DNA from: Myxococcota bacterium
Lineage (GTDB): Bacteria > Myxococcota_C > UBA6777
Length of the DNA stretch: 54,222 nucleotides
Assembly: GCA_963169055.1 (NCBI GenBank)
Contig: CAUJFU010000101.1
Coordinates: 1-54,222, forward strand
Direction of reading: 5' to 3'
This document shows positions 44,541-52,927 of this stretch, piece by piece (position 1 is the stretch's first letter; every line of letters starts with the position of its first letter). Below the pieces are notes generated by a model, which ran no database searches, was not told the origin of the DNA, and saw only the letters and a list, made by a program, of their open reading frames with translations. The position numbers were made by a program, and so were the translations under genes.

Positions 44541-44951
44541 CTAAGAACGCGACGGCGTTTGCCAGTCTTCGACACGTAGCCCGACGACAAGAGAGAACTC
44601 GCGGACGTTGTTTGTGACGAGCGTAAAATCGTGCGTCTTGGCGATGGCTGCGATCATCAAGTCGTTGGGTCCGAGGATACGTCCTGTTTTTTCTTGCTCT
44701 GCGCGTAGATTTCCGTACGTCTCAGCCGAAGCGTCGTCAAAAGGTAGGCAAGCAAGCGGAGCAAAGAAAAGCCCGAGCAGTTGTAGGTTTTGAGCAACGC
44801 GTGAACTTTTTCGCGCCCCGTAATACAGTTCCGCTTTGACGATGGAGCAGAGGTGGATTTCCGAAGGAAGGTGCTTTTGGAAACGTGCCGCGAGGCTTGG
44901 CGAATCGCCGTTGAGCAATCGAATACAAGCGTTCGTATCAAGCAAATACAC
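44541..44951 (-). CDS. vapC: VapC-type PIN-domain toxin
   Basis: VapC toxins are Mg2+-dependent ribonucleases that usually cut initiator tRNA or rRNA. The PIN acidic residues are visible: Asp5 in YLLDTNACI, Glu41 in VKAELYYGA, Asp97 in GPNDLMIAA, then TNNVREF. The GTG start at 44951 overlaps the stop of the upstream antitoxin by one base and has GGGAG 13 nt before it; the 136-residue length is typical. A longer reading with 40 extra residues would overlap the antitoxin in another frame. Confidence 0.9.
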   Translation of the reverse strand: MYLLDTNACIRLLNGDSPSLAARFQKHLPSEIHLCSIVKAELYYGARKSSRVAQNLQLLGLFFAPLACLPFDDASAETYGNLRAEQEKTGRILGPNDLMIAAIAKTHDFTLVTNNVREFSLVVGLRVEDWQTPSRS

Positions 44952-45175
44952 TACAGTAACTCCCTTTCTTCCGGCATACCTTGCTCCGCACGTTCGAGGG
45001 GTTCCCCTTGCCAACCACCCAGCACCCGTTTGAAATAATCTTGCGGCCAATCTCGCTCGAACTCTTTGCACACCAGCTTTGAAAGGTATTTGGAGAGCGT
45101 TAAGCCAGAAGCTTCAGCTTTTTCGCGAATGCGTTCCGCGATTTGCTCTGGGACGTAGAAATGAAGTTGTGGCAT
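44951..45175 (-). CDS. vapB: VapB-like antitoxin with ribbon-helix-helix start
   Basis: A 74-residue protein directly upstream of vapC, sharing one base with it. It starts MPQLHFYVPEQIAERIREKA and continues ASGLTLSKYLSKLV, a pattern of beta strand plus two helices as in ribbon-helix-helix DNA-binding proteins. The C-terminal half (RVLGGWQGEPLERAEQG) would wrap the toxin. AAGGA lies 7 nt before the ATG. Such antitoxins usually repress their own operon. Repeated TACAT words upstream (about 45197-45215) might be the operator, but this is not certain. Confidence 0.85.
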   Translation of the reverse strand: MPQLHFYVPEQIAERIREKAEASGLTLSKYLSKLVCKEFERDWPQDYFKRVLGGWQGEPLERAEQGMPEERELL

Positions 45176-45449
45176 GAGGATTCCTTTGGATGTGTGAGAT
45201 GTATGTACGCAATGTATTTTCTTTGGCGTCGTTGTCAACGGTGTGTGCAAAAGCAAGCGCCGAAGTGATGGGTGGGGCGTGTTGGAGCGTTGCGTGCTGG
45301 AATCATGCGAGAAGCTTCGCTTGGGCATCAAGATGAAGTGCGGCTTGTTCGTTGCGAAGAGGGTTGCGAGGTGAGGGAGTGCTTGTTTGGTTTGGCGGTG
45401 TGGGCTATCTACAAGGTGCAAAAGACACAGATCGCTGTGTGCAAGAGGT

Positions 45450-45541
45450 TTGTCGAGGCGACGAGGTGAGGCTTGTCGAGGTGACGTGGTGAGGCTTGTC
45501 GAGGTGATGTGGTGAGGCTTGTCGAGGTGACGTGGCGGGAT
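45450..45541 (+). repeat. Four 23-bp tandem repeats in the vapB / ERG2-like spacer
   Basis: The unit TTGTCGAGGTGACGTGGTGA plus GGC occurs four times head to tail with one to four changes per copy. Most of the 485-nt interval 45176-45660 is GT-rich, with further GTGGCT-type irregular repeats up to about 45600, and has no convincing gene. Confidence 0.9.
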
Positions 45542-45660
45542 TCGTATCGGCGACGTGGCTGTTTGTGTGGTGGCTCGTGAGGCTGTATGTGTGGCTGCTT
45601 CTCGTTAGAAAATGCTAGATGTGTCGGTGTGTTCGCGAAAAGATAGGGAGGATCGAGAGG

Positions 45661-46299
45661 ATGGCGGATGAGGTGTTTGATCCTGTGCGCTTGCATGCGT
45701 TGGCGCTAGAGGCGTTGGAGGAAACACGCGGAAGTGTCGGATTAGAGGGAGCCTTGGCAACGGAGCGTTTGCAGTTGGGCTACGACGACGACTATTATCG
45801 GCGGTTGTTTCGGCGGTTGTTGGACAAGATCGATACGGTCTACCCAAAGCAGATCAAAACCAAGATGGGGTGGTTGTTTCGGTACAACGCAGGGATGCAG
45901 GTGCAGATCTGCCCGCTGTATGCGTCGCCTACGGAACATCTGATGTTGTGGGGAACAGCGATCGGGTCGCGGGGGTCGGTGGGATGGCGTCCTTCGCATT
46001 CGTATGAAACGGTGTTGGATGGGGAGTTGTGGTATGCCCACGCGGATCACTTTGTGCGCGAGCGGTATCGCAGCCGCGAGCTTGCGTCGATGAAGGCTTA
46101 CACAACAGCTTTGGTCGAAGTCCCCGATCATGTCTGGGTGCTCGAGTATCGGCGAGGTTGGCGGCCCTTGGAATTATCGAATGCGTTGTTAAATGCTTTG
46201 TTGACTTCGTTGGATGTGCGCACCGTCGCAGAGACGTTGTGGCTCTATGGCCGTTTGAACGCTTGGTCGACGTGGTCTTCGTTGCGGCGCTTTTGGTAG
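45661..46299 (+). CDS. ERG2/sigma-1 receptor-like protein, soluble form
   Basis: ERG2 moves the sterol double bond from C8 to C7 in fungi, and the animal sigma-1 receptor shares its fold. The 212-residue protein matches along its length: VFDPVRLHALALEALE, TEHLMLWGTAIGSRGSVGW (sigma-1: TEYVLLFGTALGSRGHSG), a TVLDGELW segment, VWVLEYRRGWRPL (sigma-1: TWMVEYGRGVIP) and LLTSLDVRTVAETLWLY. The two key acidic residues of the family appear kept, as Glu116 (Asp126 in sigma-1) and Glu162 (Glu172). The N-terminal membrane anchor of the eukaryotic proteins is absent. The ATG has GGGAGG and GAGAGG upstream. Activity on sterols is inference. Confidence 0.85.
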   Translation: MADEVFDPVRLHALALEALEETRGSVGLEGALATERLQLGYDDDYYRRLFRRLLDKIDTVYPKQIKTKMGWLFRYNAGMQVQICPLYASPTEHLMLWGTAIGSRGSVGWRPSHSYETVLDGELWYAHADHFVRERYRSRELASMKAYTTALVEVPDHVWVLEYRRGWRPLELSNALLNALLTSLDVRTVAETLWLYGRLNAWSTWSSLRRFW

Positions 46300-46317
46300 A
46301 AGCACCGAGGAGCGGAC

Positions 46318-46650
46318 TTGTTGGAAAGATGTGATGGGGTTTTGAAGGAGATATCGGCGTTGCGGTTGCAGATCGACGCGCAGCGCAGCGGGGGATTGGA
46401 GGCCGCAAGACGCGATGTCGCCCAACATTCCGATGATCCCGAAGCCCAAGTACGCCTCGCAAAAGCGCTCGCAGCAAGCGGAAAGTACGAAGAAGCCTTG
46501 GCTCTCTTCCTTTTGGTCGTCGAAAAACAGCGAAGCGGCCCGGGCGAAGAAGCGCGACAAGGCATGGTTGAAGTCTTCGGCGTGTTGGGGATGCGTCATC
46601 CGATCTCTGAAAAGTATCGTGCTGAACTCGCACAAGTTCTTCATCGCTGA
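46318..46650 (+). CDS. Orphan TPR domain like the C-terminus of thioredoxin-type chaperone CnoX/YbbN
   Basis: The 110-residue product reads DDPEAQVRLAKALAASGKYE, then EALALFLLVVEKQRSGPGEE, then ARQGMVEVFGVLGMRHPISE, closely resembling the last 90 residues of CnoX (YbbN) proteins. The thioredoxin domain that normally precedes it is missing and the upstream gene is unrelated, so this is either a stand-alone adaptor or a remnant. The start is TTG (46318, or the adjacent TTG at 46321) with AGGAG at the right distance, 18 nt after the ERG2-like gene, which suggests a live co-translated gene. Confidence 0.72.
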   Translation: MLERCDGVLKEISALRLQIDAQRSGGLEAARRDVAQHSDDPEAQVRLAKALAASGKYEEALALFLLVVEKQRSGPGEEARQGMVEVFGVLGMRHPISEKYRAELAQVLHR

Positions 46651-46774
46651 CGCCAAAAATTGGCTTGTTGACAAAATGGGGAGAGCGGGGTGTGGTGTTT
46701 GGGGGAGAGTGCGGGGTAGGCTGTTTTTTCTACTCTGTCGGCTTGGTGCATGAGGATGGATTGGGAGGTGTTGT

Positions 46775-49693
46775 GTGAGAAAGCAGCGGTTGGGTCGAGG
46801 TGTTGTGTGGGGGATCGCGAGGTTGGCGTGGATGGTTTTGGGGATCGTGTGGGTTCATCTATTGATGGCGGGAAACTGTGGCAAAGTGGTGTCTAAACAA
46901 GGTGGCCCATGCGGATTTGACAGCGAATGCGAGGTGGGCCTGCGTTGCTTGGAGCGCGTGTGTTCGAGCGGAAACGGTGAAGGCAAACCCTGCCAAGATC
47001 AAAAAGATTGTCCATCGCCGTTGCGATGCACCTTGGGGCGTTGCGTCAACGATACGGGCCAAGCCTGCGCTTCTTCGACGGATTGTGCGAACGGCCAAGT
47101 CTGCGCCGAAGCGCGCTGCATCACACCGATCAACGAAGGTGGCGAATGTGGCGCGACGATCTATTGCAAAGCGCCGCTGGTTTGTAGCGCAAAAAATCGA
47201 TGCGTCACCAAAGGCGGTGCAGGAACGCAAGATACCGACCAGCCCTGCAAAGGCGCAGAGGATTGTCAATCAGGGTTATCTTGTCATCCAACAGAAGCAC
47301 TTTGTAAGAAAAAAGGTCAAGAAGGACTCGGTTGCGCGAAGTTTGAGGATTGCGAAAAAGGTCTGCGCTGCGCATCAAGTGGTCTGTGCGCCAAAACAGG
47401 CACTTCGGGAACGGCTGCCACAGGAGAAGCTTGTACCCGCCCAGATGATTGTATGTTTGGTCTCACTTGCGGAAAGACGGGCGTTTGCGCAGAGGGCGGG
47501 AGCAACGATGTGGGTGGTGCTTGTGCGGGCCACAACGACTGCAAAGCGGGTTTGTTGTGTGCAACCCGCCAAGACGGCGCAGGGACGGCTTGTGCGAAAA
47601 AAGGCGATCCCGGGACTGCGATGTTGGGGGATGCTTGCCGTGCCGCGTTGGATTGTTCGGTCGGCCTGTTGTGTGGTCTGCGTGGGAAGTGCGAGATCTT
47701 TACTCCTTTTTCGGGGGTTTCATGCGAAAATCCGAGCGATGTCAAAGGACCGTTTCGGATCTTTTTTGAAGTCCCGCGCAGTGGAAAGCCCGTTTCGGAG
47801 TTTTATCGTTTGCCATTCCCCAATGATATCCGCCGTCGTGACAATGGAACCGTCGATCTCAGCGGTCATGCCGCACCTGACAAGGACGATCCCGAAGGCT
47901 TGGTGCAACGGCACTTTCGCGCCATCGAGTCGGAGATCAAAGGGTTTGGCGTGAACCAAGTGGTCTTGATGCGTTTGAGCAAGCCTTTGTTGTTTGACTC
48001 GCTGACTTTGGGCGGAAACGCTTCGACAGTCATCTATGTCGATCTCGAAGATGGCGCACAGCAGGGCGTTGATATCACTTCTTCGCCCGGGCGTGGAAAG
48101 TATATCTGCGATAACTTTCTTGCGATCCGCCCCTTCAATGGGACGCTTGCGCACGGGAAGACTTTTGCTGTTTTGATCATGCGCGGGATCAAAAGCCAAG
48201 ACAACCAAGCGATCGAAGCCGACGAAGATTTCAAAGCGATGCTCCAAGACGAAGCCCCCGTCGATCCCGATCTCGCAAAAGCACATCCCCGTTATCAAAA
48301 ACTCCGAGACTATCTCAAGAAAAATGAGAGCGAGAAAAAATACCCTGCTCGTGCGGATGTTGTGGGGGCCGCTGTTTTTACCACCCAAGATCCCGACGAA
48401 CACCTTGGCAAGTTCCGAGAGGTTGCCCGCAAGCAACCCGTTCCTGCGCTCAAGGACGTGACGTTGTGCGATGGCAAGAAGACTTCGCCTTGCGCGGACT
48501 CGGAGGATCCATCGCGGGCTTGTGGTACGCCGTCGCCGCTTTATCACGAGATCCATGCGCGGGTGACGCTGCCAATCTTTCAACAAGGCCAAGCCCCGTA
48601 CGAAAAGACGGGTGGGCAGATATCTTATGAGGCCGATGGTACGCCAAAGATCGCACGAACAGAGGATGTTTGCCTCTCTCTTACGATCCCCAAACAACCG
48701 ATGCCTGCGGGCGGATGGCCTGTGATCCTTTATGCGCATGGGACGGGCGGGAATTTTCGCTCACATCTTACGGACAAAAGCGTAGAACATCTTTCTAAAG
48801 TCGATGTGATCTTGCGCAGAGAAAAGCTGATCGAGAAGACGGTGCATTTTGTGACGCTCGGAATCGATCAAGTATTGCACGGTGGGCGGCGCGGTGGTTC
48901 CAAGCTCGAATCGCAGTTGTTGTTTTTTAATATCGAAAACCCCCAAGCTTCGCGTGAAAACCCTGTCCAAGCGGCGGCGGATCATTTTACGTTGGTGCGT
49001 TTGCTTGAAACGCTCAGATGGGAAAAGGCAACGTCTCCCACAGCAGAAGAAGTGTCTTTCGCGCCCGAACAGTTGGGCTACTTGGGCCATTCGCAAGGAG
49101 GGGTGATCGCTCCGTTGTTTTTGGCGCACGAACCGAATGTAAAGATCGCAGCTTTGAGCGGGGCAGGCGGTTATCTCGTGCAATCGCTCTTAAACAAGAC
49201 CAAGCCCGTGAACGTCGCAGGAGCGATGCGGCTTGTCTTGAAGGACAATGATCTCAATCGCCATCATCCGATCTTGAATCTCTTACAGATGTATTATGAA
49301 AGGGCGGACGGACTGAATACCGCGCATCTGATCATCAAACGCGCCACCACCAAAGAAAGCGCCAAGCATCTCCTGCAAATCTACGGCATCCGCGACACTT
49401 TTACGCCGCCGCCCACGATGGACGCACTCGCGTACGTCTTGGGCGTAGCGCACGTCACGCCTGTTCTCGGAAAGATCCCTCGTGGAGTCTCGGATGCTTC
49501 GGTGGATGCGCCTGTACGTGGCAATCTCGATATCGCGGGGCGTAAGCTCACAGGTATTGTTGTTCAATACGAAAATGACAAGGGGGACGGTCACTTCGCT
49601 TTGTTTGAGCATCCCACAGCGGCCAACGAGATGGCGCGCTTTTTCGGTTCGTGGCTCGTCGATGCGGAGGGGATACCTACTTTTTCTCGGTGA
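46775..49693 (+). CDS. Secreted protein with Dickkopf-like cysteine repeats and a C-terminal alpha/beta hydrolase domain
   Basis: A 972-residue protein. A signal peptide (RLAWMVLGIVWVHLLMAGNC, perhaps lipidated at that Cys) is followed by seven or eight repeats of about 30-40 residues of the type GGPCGFDSECEVGLRCLERV up to about residue 310. The rest includes an alpha/beta hydrolase: oxyanion region VILYAHGTGGNF, nucleophile elbow GHSQGG (Ser773), a likely acid in YGIRDTFTP and His in GDGHFALFE. Substrate unknown; an esterase or lipase is likely. The GTG start has GGGAGG 6 nt upstream. The same cysteine pattern occurs in the lipoprotein at 15.6 kb. Confidence 0.87.
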   Translation: MRKQRLGRGVVWGIARLAWMVLGIVWVHLLMAGNCGKVVSKQGGPCGFDSECEVGLRCLERVCSSGNGEGKPCQDQKDCPSPLRCTLGRCVNDTGQACASSTDCANGQVCAEARCITPINEGGECGATIYCKAPLVCSAKNRCVTKGGAGTQDTDQPCKGAEDCQSGLSCHPTEALCKKKGQEGLGCAKFEDCEKGLRCASSGLCAKTGTSGTAATGEACTRPDDCMFGLTCGKTGVCAEGGSNDVGGACAGHNDCKAGLLCATRQDGAGTACAKKGDPGTAMLGDACRAALDCSVGLLCGLRGKCEIFTPFSGVSCENPSDVKGPFRIFFEVPRSGKPVSEFYRLPFPNDIRRRDNGTVDLSGHAAPDKDDPEGLVQRHFRAIESEIKGFGVNQVVLMRLSKPLLFDSLTLGGNASTVIYVDLEDGAQQGVDITSSPGRGKYICDNFLAIRPFNGTLAHGKTFAVLIMRGIKSQDNQAIEADEDFKAMLQDEAPVDPDLAKAHPRYQKLRDYLKKNESEKKYPARADVVGAAVFTTQDPDEHLGKFREVARKQPVPALKDVTLCDGKKTSPCADSEDPSRACGTPSPLYHEIHARVTLPIFQQGQAPYEKTGGQISYEADGTPKIARTEDVCLSLTIPKQPMPAGGWPVILYAHGTGGNFRSHLTDKSVEHLSKVDVILRREKLIEKTVHFVTLGIDQVLHGGRRGGSKLESQLLFFNIENPQASRENPVQAAADHFTLVRLLETLRWEKATSPTAEEVSFAPEQLGYLGHSQGGVIAPLFLAHEPNVKIAALSGAGGYLVQSLLNKTKPVNVAGAMRLVLKDNDLNRHHPILNLLQMYYERADGLNTAHLIIKRATTKESAKHLLQIYGIRDTFTPPPTMDALAYVLGVAHVTPVLGKIPRGVSDASVDAPVRGNLDIAGRKLTGIVVQYENDKGDGHFALFEHPTAANEMARFFGSWLVDAEGIPTFSR

Positions 49694-49742
49694 TTTTTGG
49701 ATTGGATAGGACTTATACGATATCTGCAAGATGTTTGGGGAA

Positions 49743-50651
49743 TCAGCGAGGAGGTGAAGGATATCTCGGTGGCAAGGGGAGAAGCATCGATATCTCTTGT
49801 TGAAGTTGCCGATACTGCGGTCTGGTTTTGAGGATCTTTTTCTCCATCAAGGGGATCGAGACGAAGAGAAAGAGCAAGATCATCGAGAGGGGACCGATAG
49901 CGATCCACACGAGCGCGGGATTGGCCGCGATTCCAAATAGATACAATCCGCACCAAAAGAGGATCTCTCCAAAGTAGTTGGGATGGCGAGAATAGGCCCA
50001 AAGGCCCCGACGCATCATCTCTTCGGGCTTGCGATCGCGCATAAAGTGCCGTAGTTGTAAGTCCGCGAGCATCTCGATCACCACCGCGCTGATCGTGACC
50101 AAGGCCGCTGCAACGTCAAGCCAGCCCAAGGCTCGCCCTCGGGCTGTCATCACCGCCCAGATCGGCAGACAACCGAAAAGCACGATCACGGTTGGAAACA
50201 TGTGGATTCCGAGAAAACTCACCAACCACCACAACGGCCCCGTCTGTTCTCGGATCTGGCGATAACGCCAATCTTCGTGTCCAAGCCCTTTCCAACTAGT
50301 CAGCCAGTTGAGCGTTAGGCGCACCGACCAAAACGCTACCCCCGCCAGCACAAGCAACGCACGCCATTGATCGGATGCTACGGGCGCATGGACAAGATAC
50401 CAATAGATCGCGATCGGCACAGGGGCCACGCTCCAATAAGGGTCGTACATACTCGAATTTCGGGTCCAGAGGCTTGATGCAAAGATGACGCATGTTGCGA
50501 CAACATCCGCCCAGATCGCTTTCCATAGGCTGCTTTGTGTGGGGACAAGGGAGACCGTCAGCCACGCGGCTCCGAGCGCTACGACATAGGCCGCCAAGCA
50601 CAAACCGCGTGACGACGATACATTCCAACTTGTTGGGGCTTCTTTCTGCAT
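49743..50651 (-). CDS. DUF1295 membrane protein (steroid 5-alpha-reductase/ICMT-like)
   Basis: The 302-residue protein has about seven hydrophobic helices. Diagnostic motifs are SSMYDPYWSVAP, EDWRYRQIREQTG and GLWAYSRHPNYFGEILFWCG, the DUF1295 signature shared with steroid 5-alpha-reductases and isoprenylcysteine methyltransferases; the last binds NADPH or a similar cofactor. It ends with a positively charged cytoplasmic tail. Members reduce or methylate lipids, but bacterial substrates are mostly unknown. The ERG2-like gene lies 3.4 kb away on the other strand, so a link to sterol-like lipids is possible but unsupported. It converges with the Cys-repeat hydrolase gene. Confidence 0.88.
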   Translation of the reverse strand: MQKEAPTSWNVSSSRGLCLAAYVVALGAAWLTVSLVPTQSSLWKAIWADVVATCVIFASSLWTRNSSMYDPYWSVAPVPIAIYWYLVHAPVASDQWRALLVLAGVAFWSVRLTLNWLTSWKGLGHEDWRYRQIREQTGPLWWLVSFLGIHMFPTVIVLFGCLPIWAVMTARGRALGWLDVAAALVTISAVVIEMLADLQLRHFMRDRKPEEMMRRGLWAYSRHPNYFGEILFWCGLYLFGIAANPALVWIAIGPLSMILLFLFVSIPLMEKKILKTRPQYRQLQQEISMLLPLPPRYPSPPR

Positions 50652-50673
50652 AGTTGTGGCTTACCCGATTTCT

Positions 50674-51195
50674 TTATTTATTGAAGAGTAGATGGTTGTG
50701 GGGTTGTTGTGCGGTGCGGGCTTCGAGGATGTTGGCGTGCATCATCGTTGCGTTAGCACCGAATGCAAGGGCTTTTTCGTAGTGGTGGATGGCTTTTTCG
50801 TAGTGGTGGAGGAAAAAGTGAGCCGCGCCGATTTGGGCTTGTGTGTGGGCGGCTTGCTCGGGGTGTTTTTGTTGGATGAAATCAAAAGCCTCGATACATC
50901 GAAAGAATCGACCGGAACGCAACATCTCGGTGGCGATCCGAAATTGGGTGGTAAGGTCGGAGGATTCGAGGATACGGCGTTCTTCGGATGTAAGGTGCGA
51001 GTCTTCGGATTCTTGGGGAGAGATGGTGGGGTAAAAGGTGTGGGTTTGGCGTTTTTGGGCGTGATGGGGGTGGTGGATCACGCGGATCTTGCGGGATGAT
51101 GCAAGAGGTTCGCTGGTTTCCGACGAAGGGGTTGCGTTTTGGGGCGATGACAGAGGCTCTTCGGTCTTTGGGGGTAGGGGAGAAGGTTGGGTCAT
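50674..51195 (-). CDS. TPR-containing protein of unknown function
   Basis: The first 60 residues are rich in Pro, Ser and Thr and probably disordered. The rest contains TPR-like helices: TQFRIATEMLRSGRFFRCIE, AFDFIQQKHPEQAAHTQAQI and GAAHFFLHHYEKAIHHYEKA, the last with the AHHYEKAIHHYEKAL look of a classic TPR. TPRs bind partner proteins; the partner is unknown. The product has 173 residues. It follows the gene at 51.9 kb and precedes the DUF1295 gene by 22 nt, all on the minus strand. Confidence 0.75.
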   Translation of the reverse strand: MTQPSPLPPKTEEPLSSPQNATPSSETSEPLASSRKIRVIHHPHHAQKRQTHTFYPTISPQESEDSHLTSEERRILESSDLTTQFRIATEMLRSGRFFRCIEAFDFIQQKHPEQAAHTQAQIGAAHFFLHHYEKAIHHYEKALAFGANATMMHANILEARTAQQPHNHLLFNK

Positions 51196-51263
51196 TTGTC
51201 TGCGAAGCTCCGAGGGCTATTTCGAGGGGCGCTTTGGTGGTTGCGGGCGGATGTTGGTGGATA

Positions 51264-51929
51264 TCAGAGGGAGATCTCAAGTTCCATAAAGAGATGAGGA
51301 TTGCTTTGATATTCTTTTTTGAGTTGGCGAAGAGTACGGACACGGACTTCGTGGTTGGGACTTTCGAGTAAAATAGCTCCGTTGTCGGGGAAATTAAGGA
51401 GTTCTTGTTTTTGGATCATCAAGACGCGGGGTTTGAATTGGTGCATTTTGCCGTCACGTTCAAAGGTCAAGCAGAAAAGATAGGCTTGGTTGTGGACGGG
51501 GAGGCCCATATCGCGCTTGAGTGTGCCCGTGGCGAATTGCTCGGCGATCTCGTTGAGGACGCGATTGAGGACGAACCACCCGTCTTCTTTGGGAAAGCGG
51601 ATGAGCGGATCTTGTTCGGTGGTTTTTTCGATGCCTTGGGTGACGAGATCGAGCATGGCTTTGTTGGGGAAGATGCTTTCGATCTTGCGTTCGAAGAGCG
51701 TGCGTAGTTTGAGAGATGCGGCGTATTTTTGTTCGGAAGCTTGGGGATCAAGGCGTTGGATCTGGTTGAGTCCGAGCAAAAGGACGGTTTTGAATTCTTT
51801 TTTCTTCCAAGAAGCATTGGCTTGCCATTGGCCCCAGTACCAACCGGCCAAAACGCCAAGGATCGGGCCAAAGAGTTTGGGGAGGAAATCAAAGAGCATC
51901 GAAAGGAAAGTGCCTGTTGCAAACAACAT
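51264..51929 (-). CDS. Membrane-anchored protein of unknown function
   Basis: The ATG at 51929 has AGGAG about 8 nt upstream and gives 221 residues. A single N-terminal hydrophobic segment (FLSMLFDFLPKLFGPILGVL, continuing AGWYWG) is followed by a soluble domain with charged helices (EFKTVLLLGLNQIQRLDPQA) and a C-terminal mixed alpha/beta region (AYLFCLTFERDGKMHQF, EVRVRTLRQLKKEYQSN). No catalytic motif or family is recognised. The start is about 170 nt from msrA upstream on the same strand. Confidence 0.65.
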   Translation of the reverse strand: MLFATGTFLSMLFDFLPKLFGPILGVLAGWYWGQWQANASWKKKEFKTVLLLGLNQIQRLDPQASEQKYAASLKLRTLFERKIESIFPNKAMLDLVTQGIEKTTEQDPLIRFPKEDGWFVLNRVLNEIAEQFATGTLKRDMGLPVHNQAYLFCLTFERDGKMHQFKPRVLMIQKQELLNFPDNGAILLESPNHEVRVRTLRQLKKEYQSNPHLFMELEISL

Positions 51930-52100
51930 GGTCTCGGCTCCTGTGAGCGCAAGATCAGAGGGATCTGCGCGGTAAAAAGGGGATGAGCGCGAAGGAGAGT
52001 AGGGCGATGGACGCTTAGATGCAAGCCTCGGGCGTGGAGAAATCCTCCAAGGCAAGAGACACGCGATATCTCCCATACCATCGAGGCAATAGAAGAAGCT

Positions 52101-52754
52101 TTAAGCAGGGAGAAGGCCAATAGGGCAAGAGACCCCCGTTCCACCGAGTCCACAGTACCCATCGGGAACTTTGGCGAGGTACTGTTGGTGGTATTCTTCG
52201 GCGTAGTAGAAGGTGGGGGCCGGCAAGATCTCCGTGGTGATCGTGCCGAAGCCAGCGGCGAGAAGACGAGGTTGATAGGCATCGCGTGTGATGGAGGCTT
52301 GTTGGTGTTGGTCGTTGTCGAAGGTGTAGATCCCAGAACGGTATTGTGTGCCGGAATCGTTGCCTTGGCGCATACCTTGGGTGGGATCGTGGGACTCCCA
52401 AAAGATCCGCAAAAGCGCTTCATAAGAGATCGTGAGCGGATCGAAGACAACGAGAACGACTTCATTGTGCCCCGTCATTCCAGAGCAGACCTCGTGGTAA
52501 GTGGGGTTGGGTGTGATCCCTGCGGCGTATCCGACAGCGGTGGTGTGGATGCCTTGTTGCGTCCAGAACTTGCGTTCGGCTCCCCAAAAGCAACCCATTC
52601 CAAAGAGCGCTTGTTGTAGATGTGTCGGAAACGGCGGTTTGATCGGCGTTTGTAGAACAAAGTGGGTGGTGGAAGTTGGGATCGCTTGGGTTCTACCCGG
52701 GAGTGCGCTTGCTGGATCAGGGAGTTTGGTTTTTTTGTTTGCAAAGAAGAACAT
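52101..52754 (-). CDS. msrA: Peptide methionine sulfoxide reductase MsrA
   Basis: MsrA repairs oxidised methionine (S-sulfoxide) in proteins with thioredoxin as reductant. The active-site motif GMGCFWGAE has its catalytic Cys at 55, followed by [44 protein letters not shown] and the late [20 protein letters not shown] with resolving cysteines near the end. The 217-residue length is typical. No signal peptide is visible. The ATG at 52754 has GGAGAAAAG upstream. Confidence 0.96.
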   Translation of the reverse strand: MFFFANKKTKLPDPASALPGRTQAIPTSTTHFVLQTPIKPPFPTHLQQALFGMGCFWGAERKFWTQQGIHTTAVGYAAGITPNPTYHEVCSGMTGHNEVVLVVFDPLTISYEALLRIFWESHDPTQGMRQGNDSGTQYRSGIYTFDNDQHQQASITRDAYQPRLLAAGFGTITTEILPAPTFYYAEEYHQQYLAKVPDGYCGLGGTGVSCPIGLLPA

Positions 52755-52816
52755 GGCGGTTCTTTTCTCCGATGCGGTGGGGTTGGTGCGGAGCGTCCGA
52801 GCCGATGGCGGTGATG

Positions 52817-52927
52817 CACGAAACGGCGGATGCTTGGGAGTTATCGTGAGACACACGAAACGGCGGATGTTTGGGAGTTATCGTGAGACACACGAAGCGA
52901 CGGATGATCGGGAGTTATCGTGGGATC
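52817..52927. repeat. Three 37-bp tandem repeats upstream of msrA
   Basis: Units at 52817, 52854 and 52891 share CACGAAACGGCGGATG, then GGGAGTTATCGTGAGACA. The third copy has several changes and contains the stop codon of the SGNH-hydrolase gene. The array occupies the 160-nt interval between that gene and msrA, so it could sit in the msrA promoter or leader. Confidence 0.92.

Noticed and set aside
45450..45541. CRISPR array
   Set aside because: The 23-bp units are directly adjacent without spacers and no cas genes are present.
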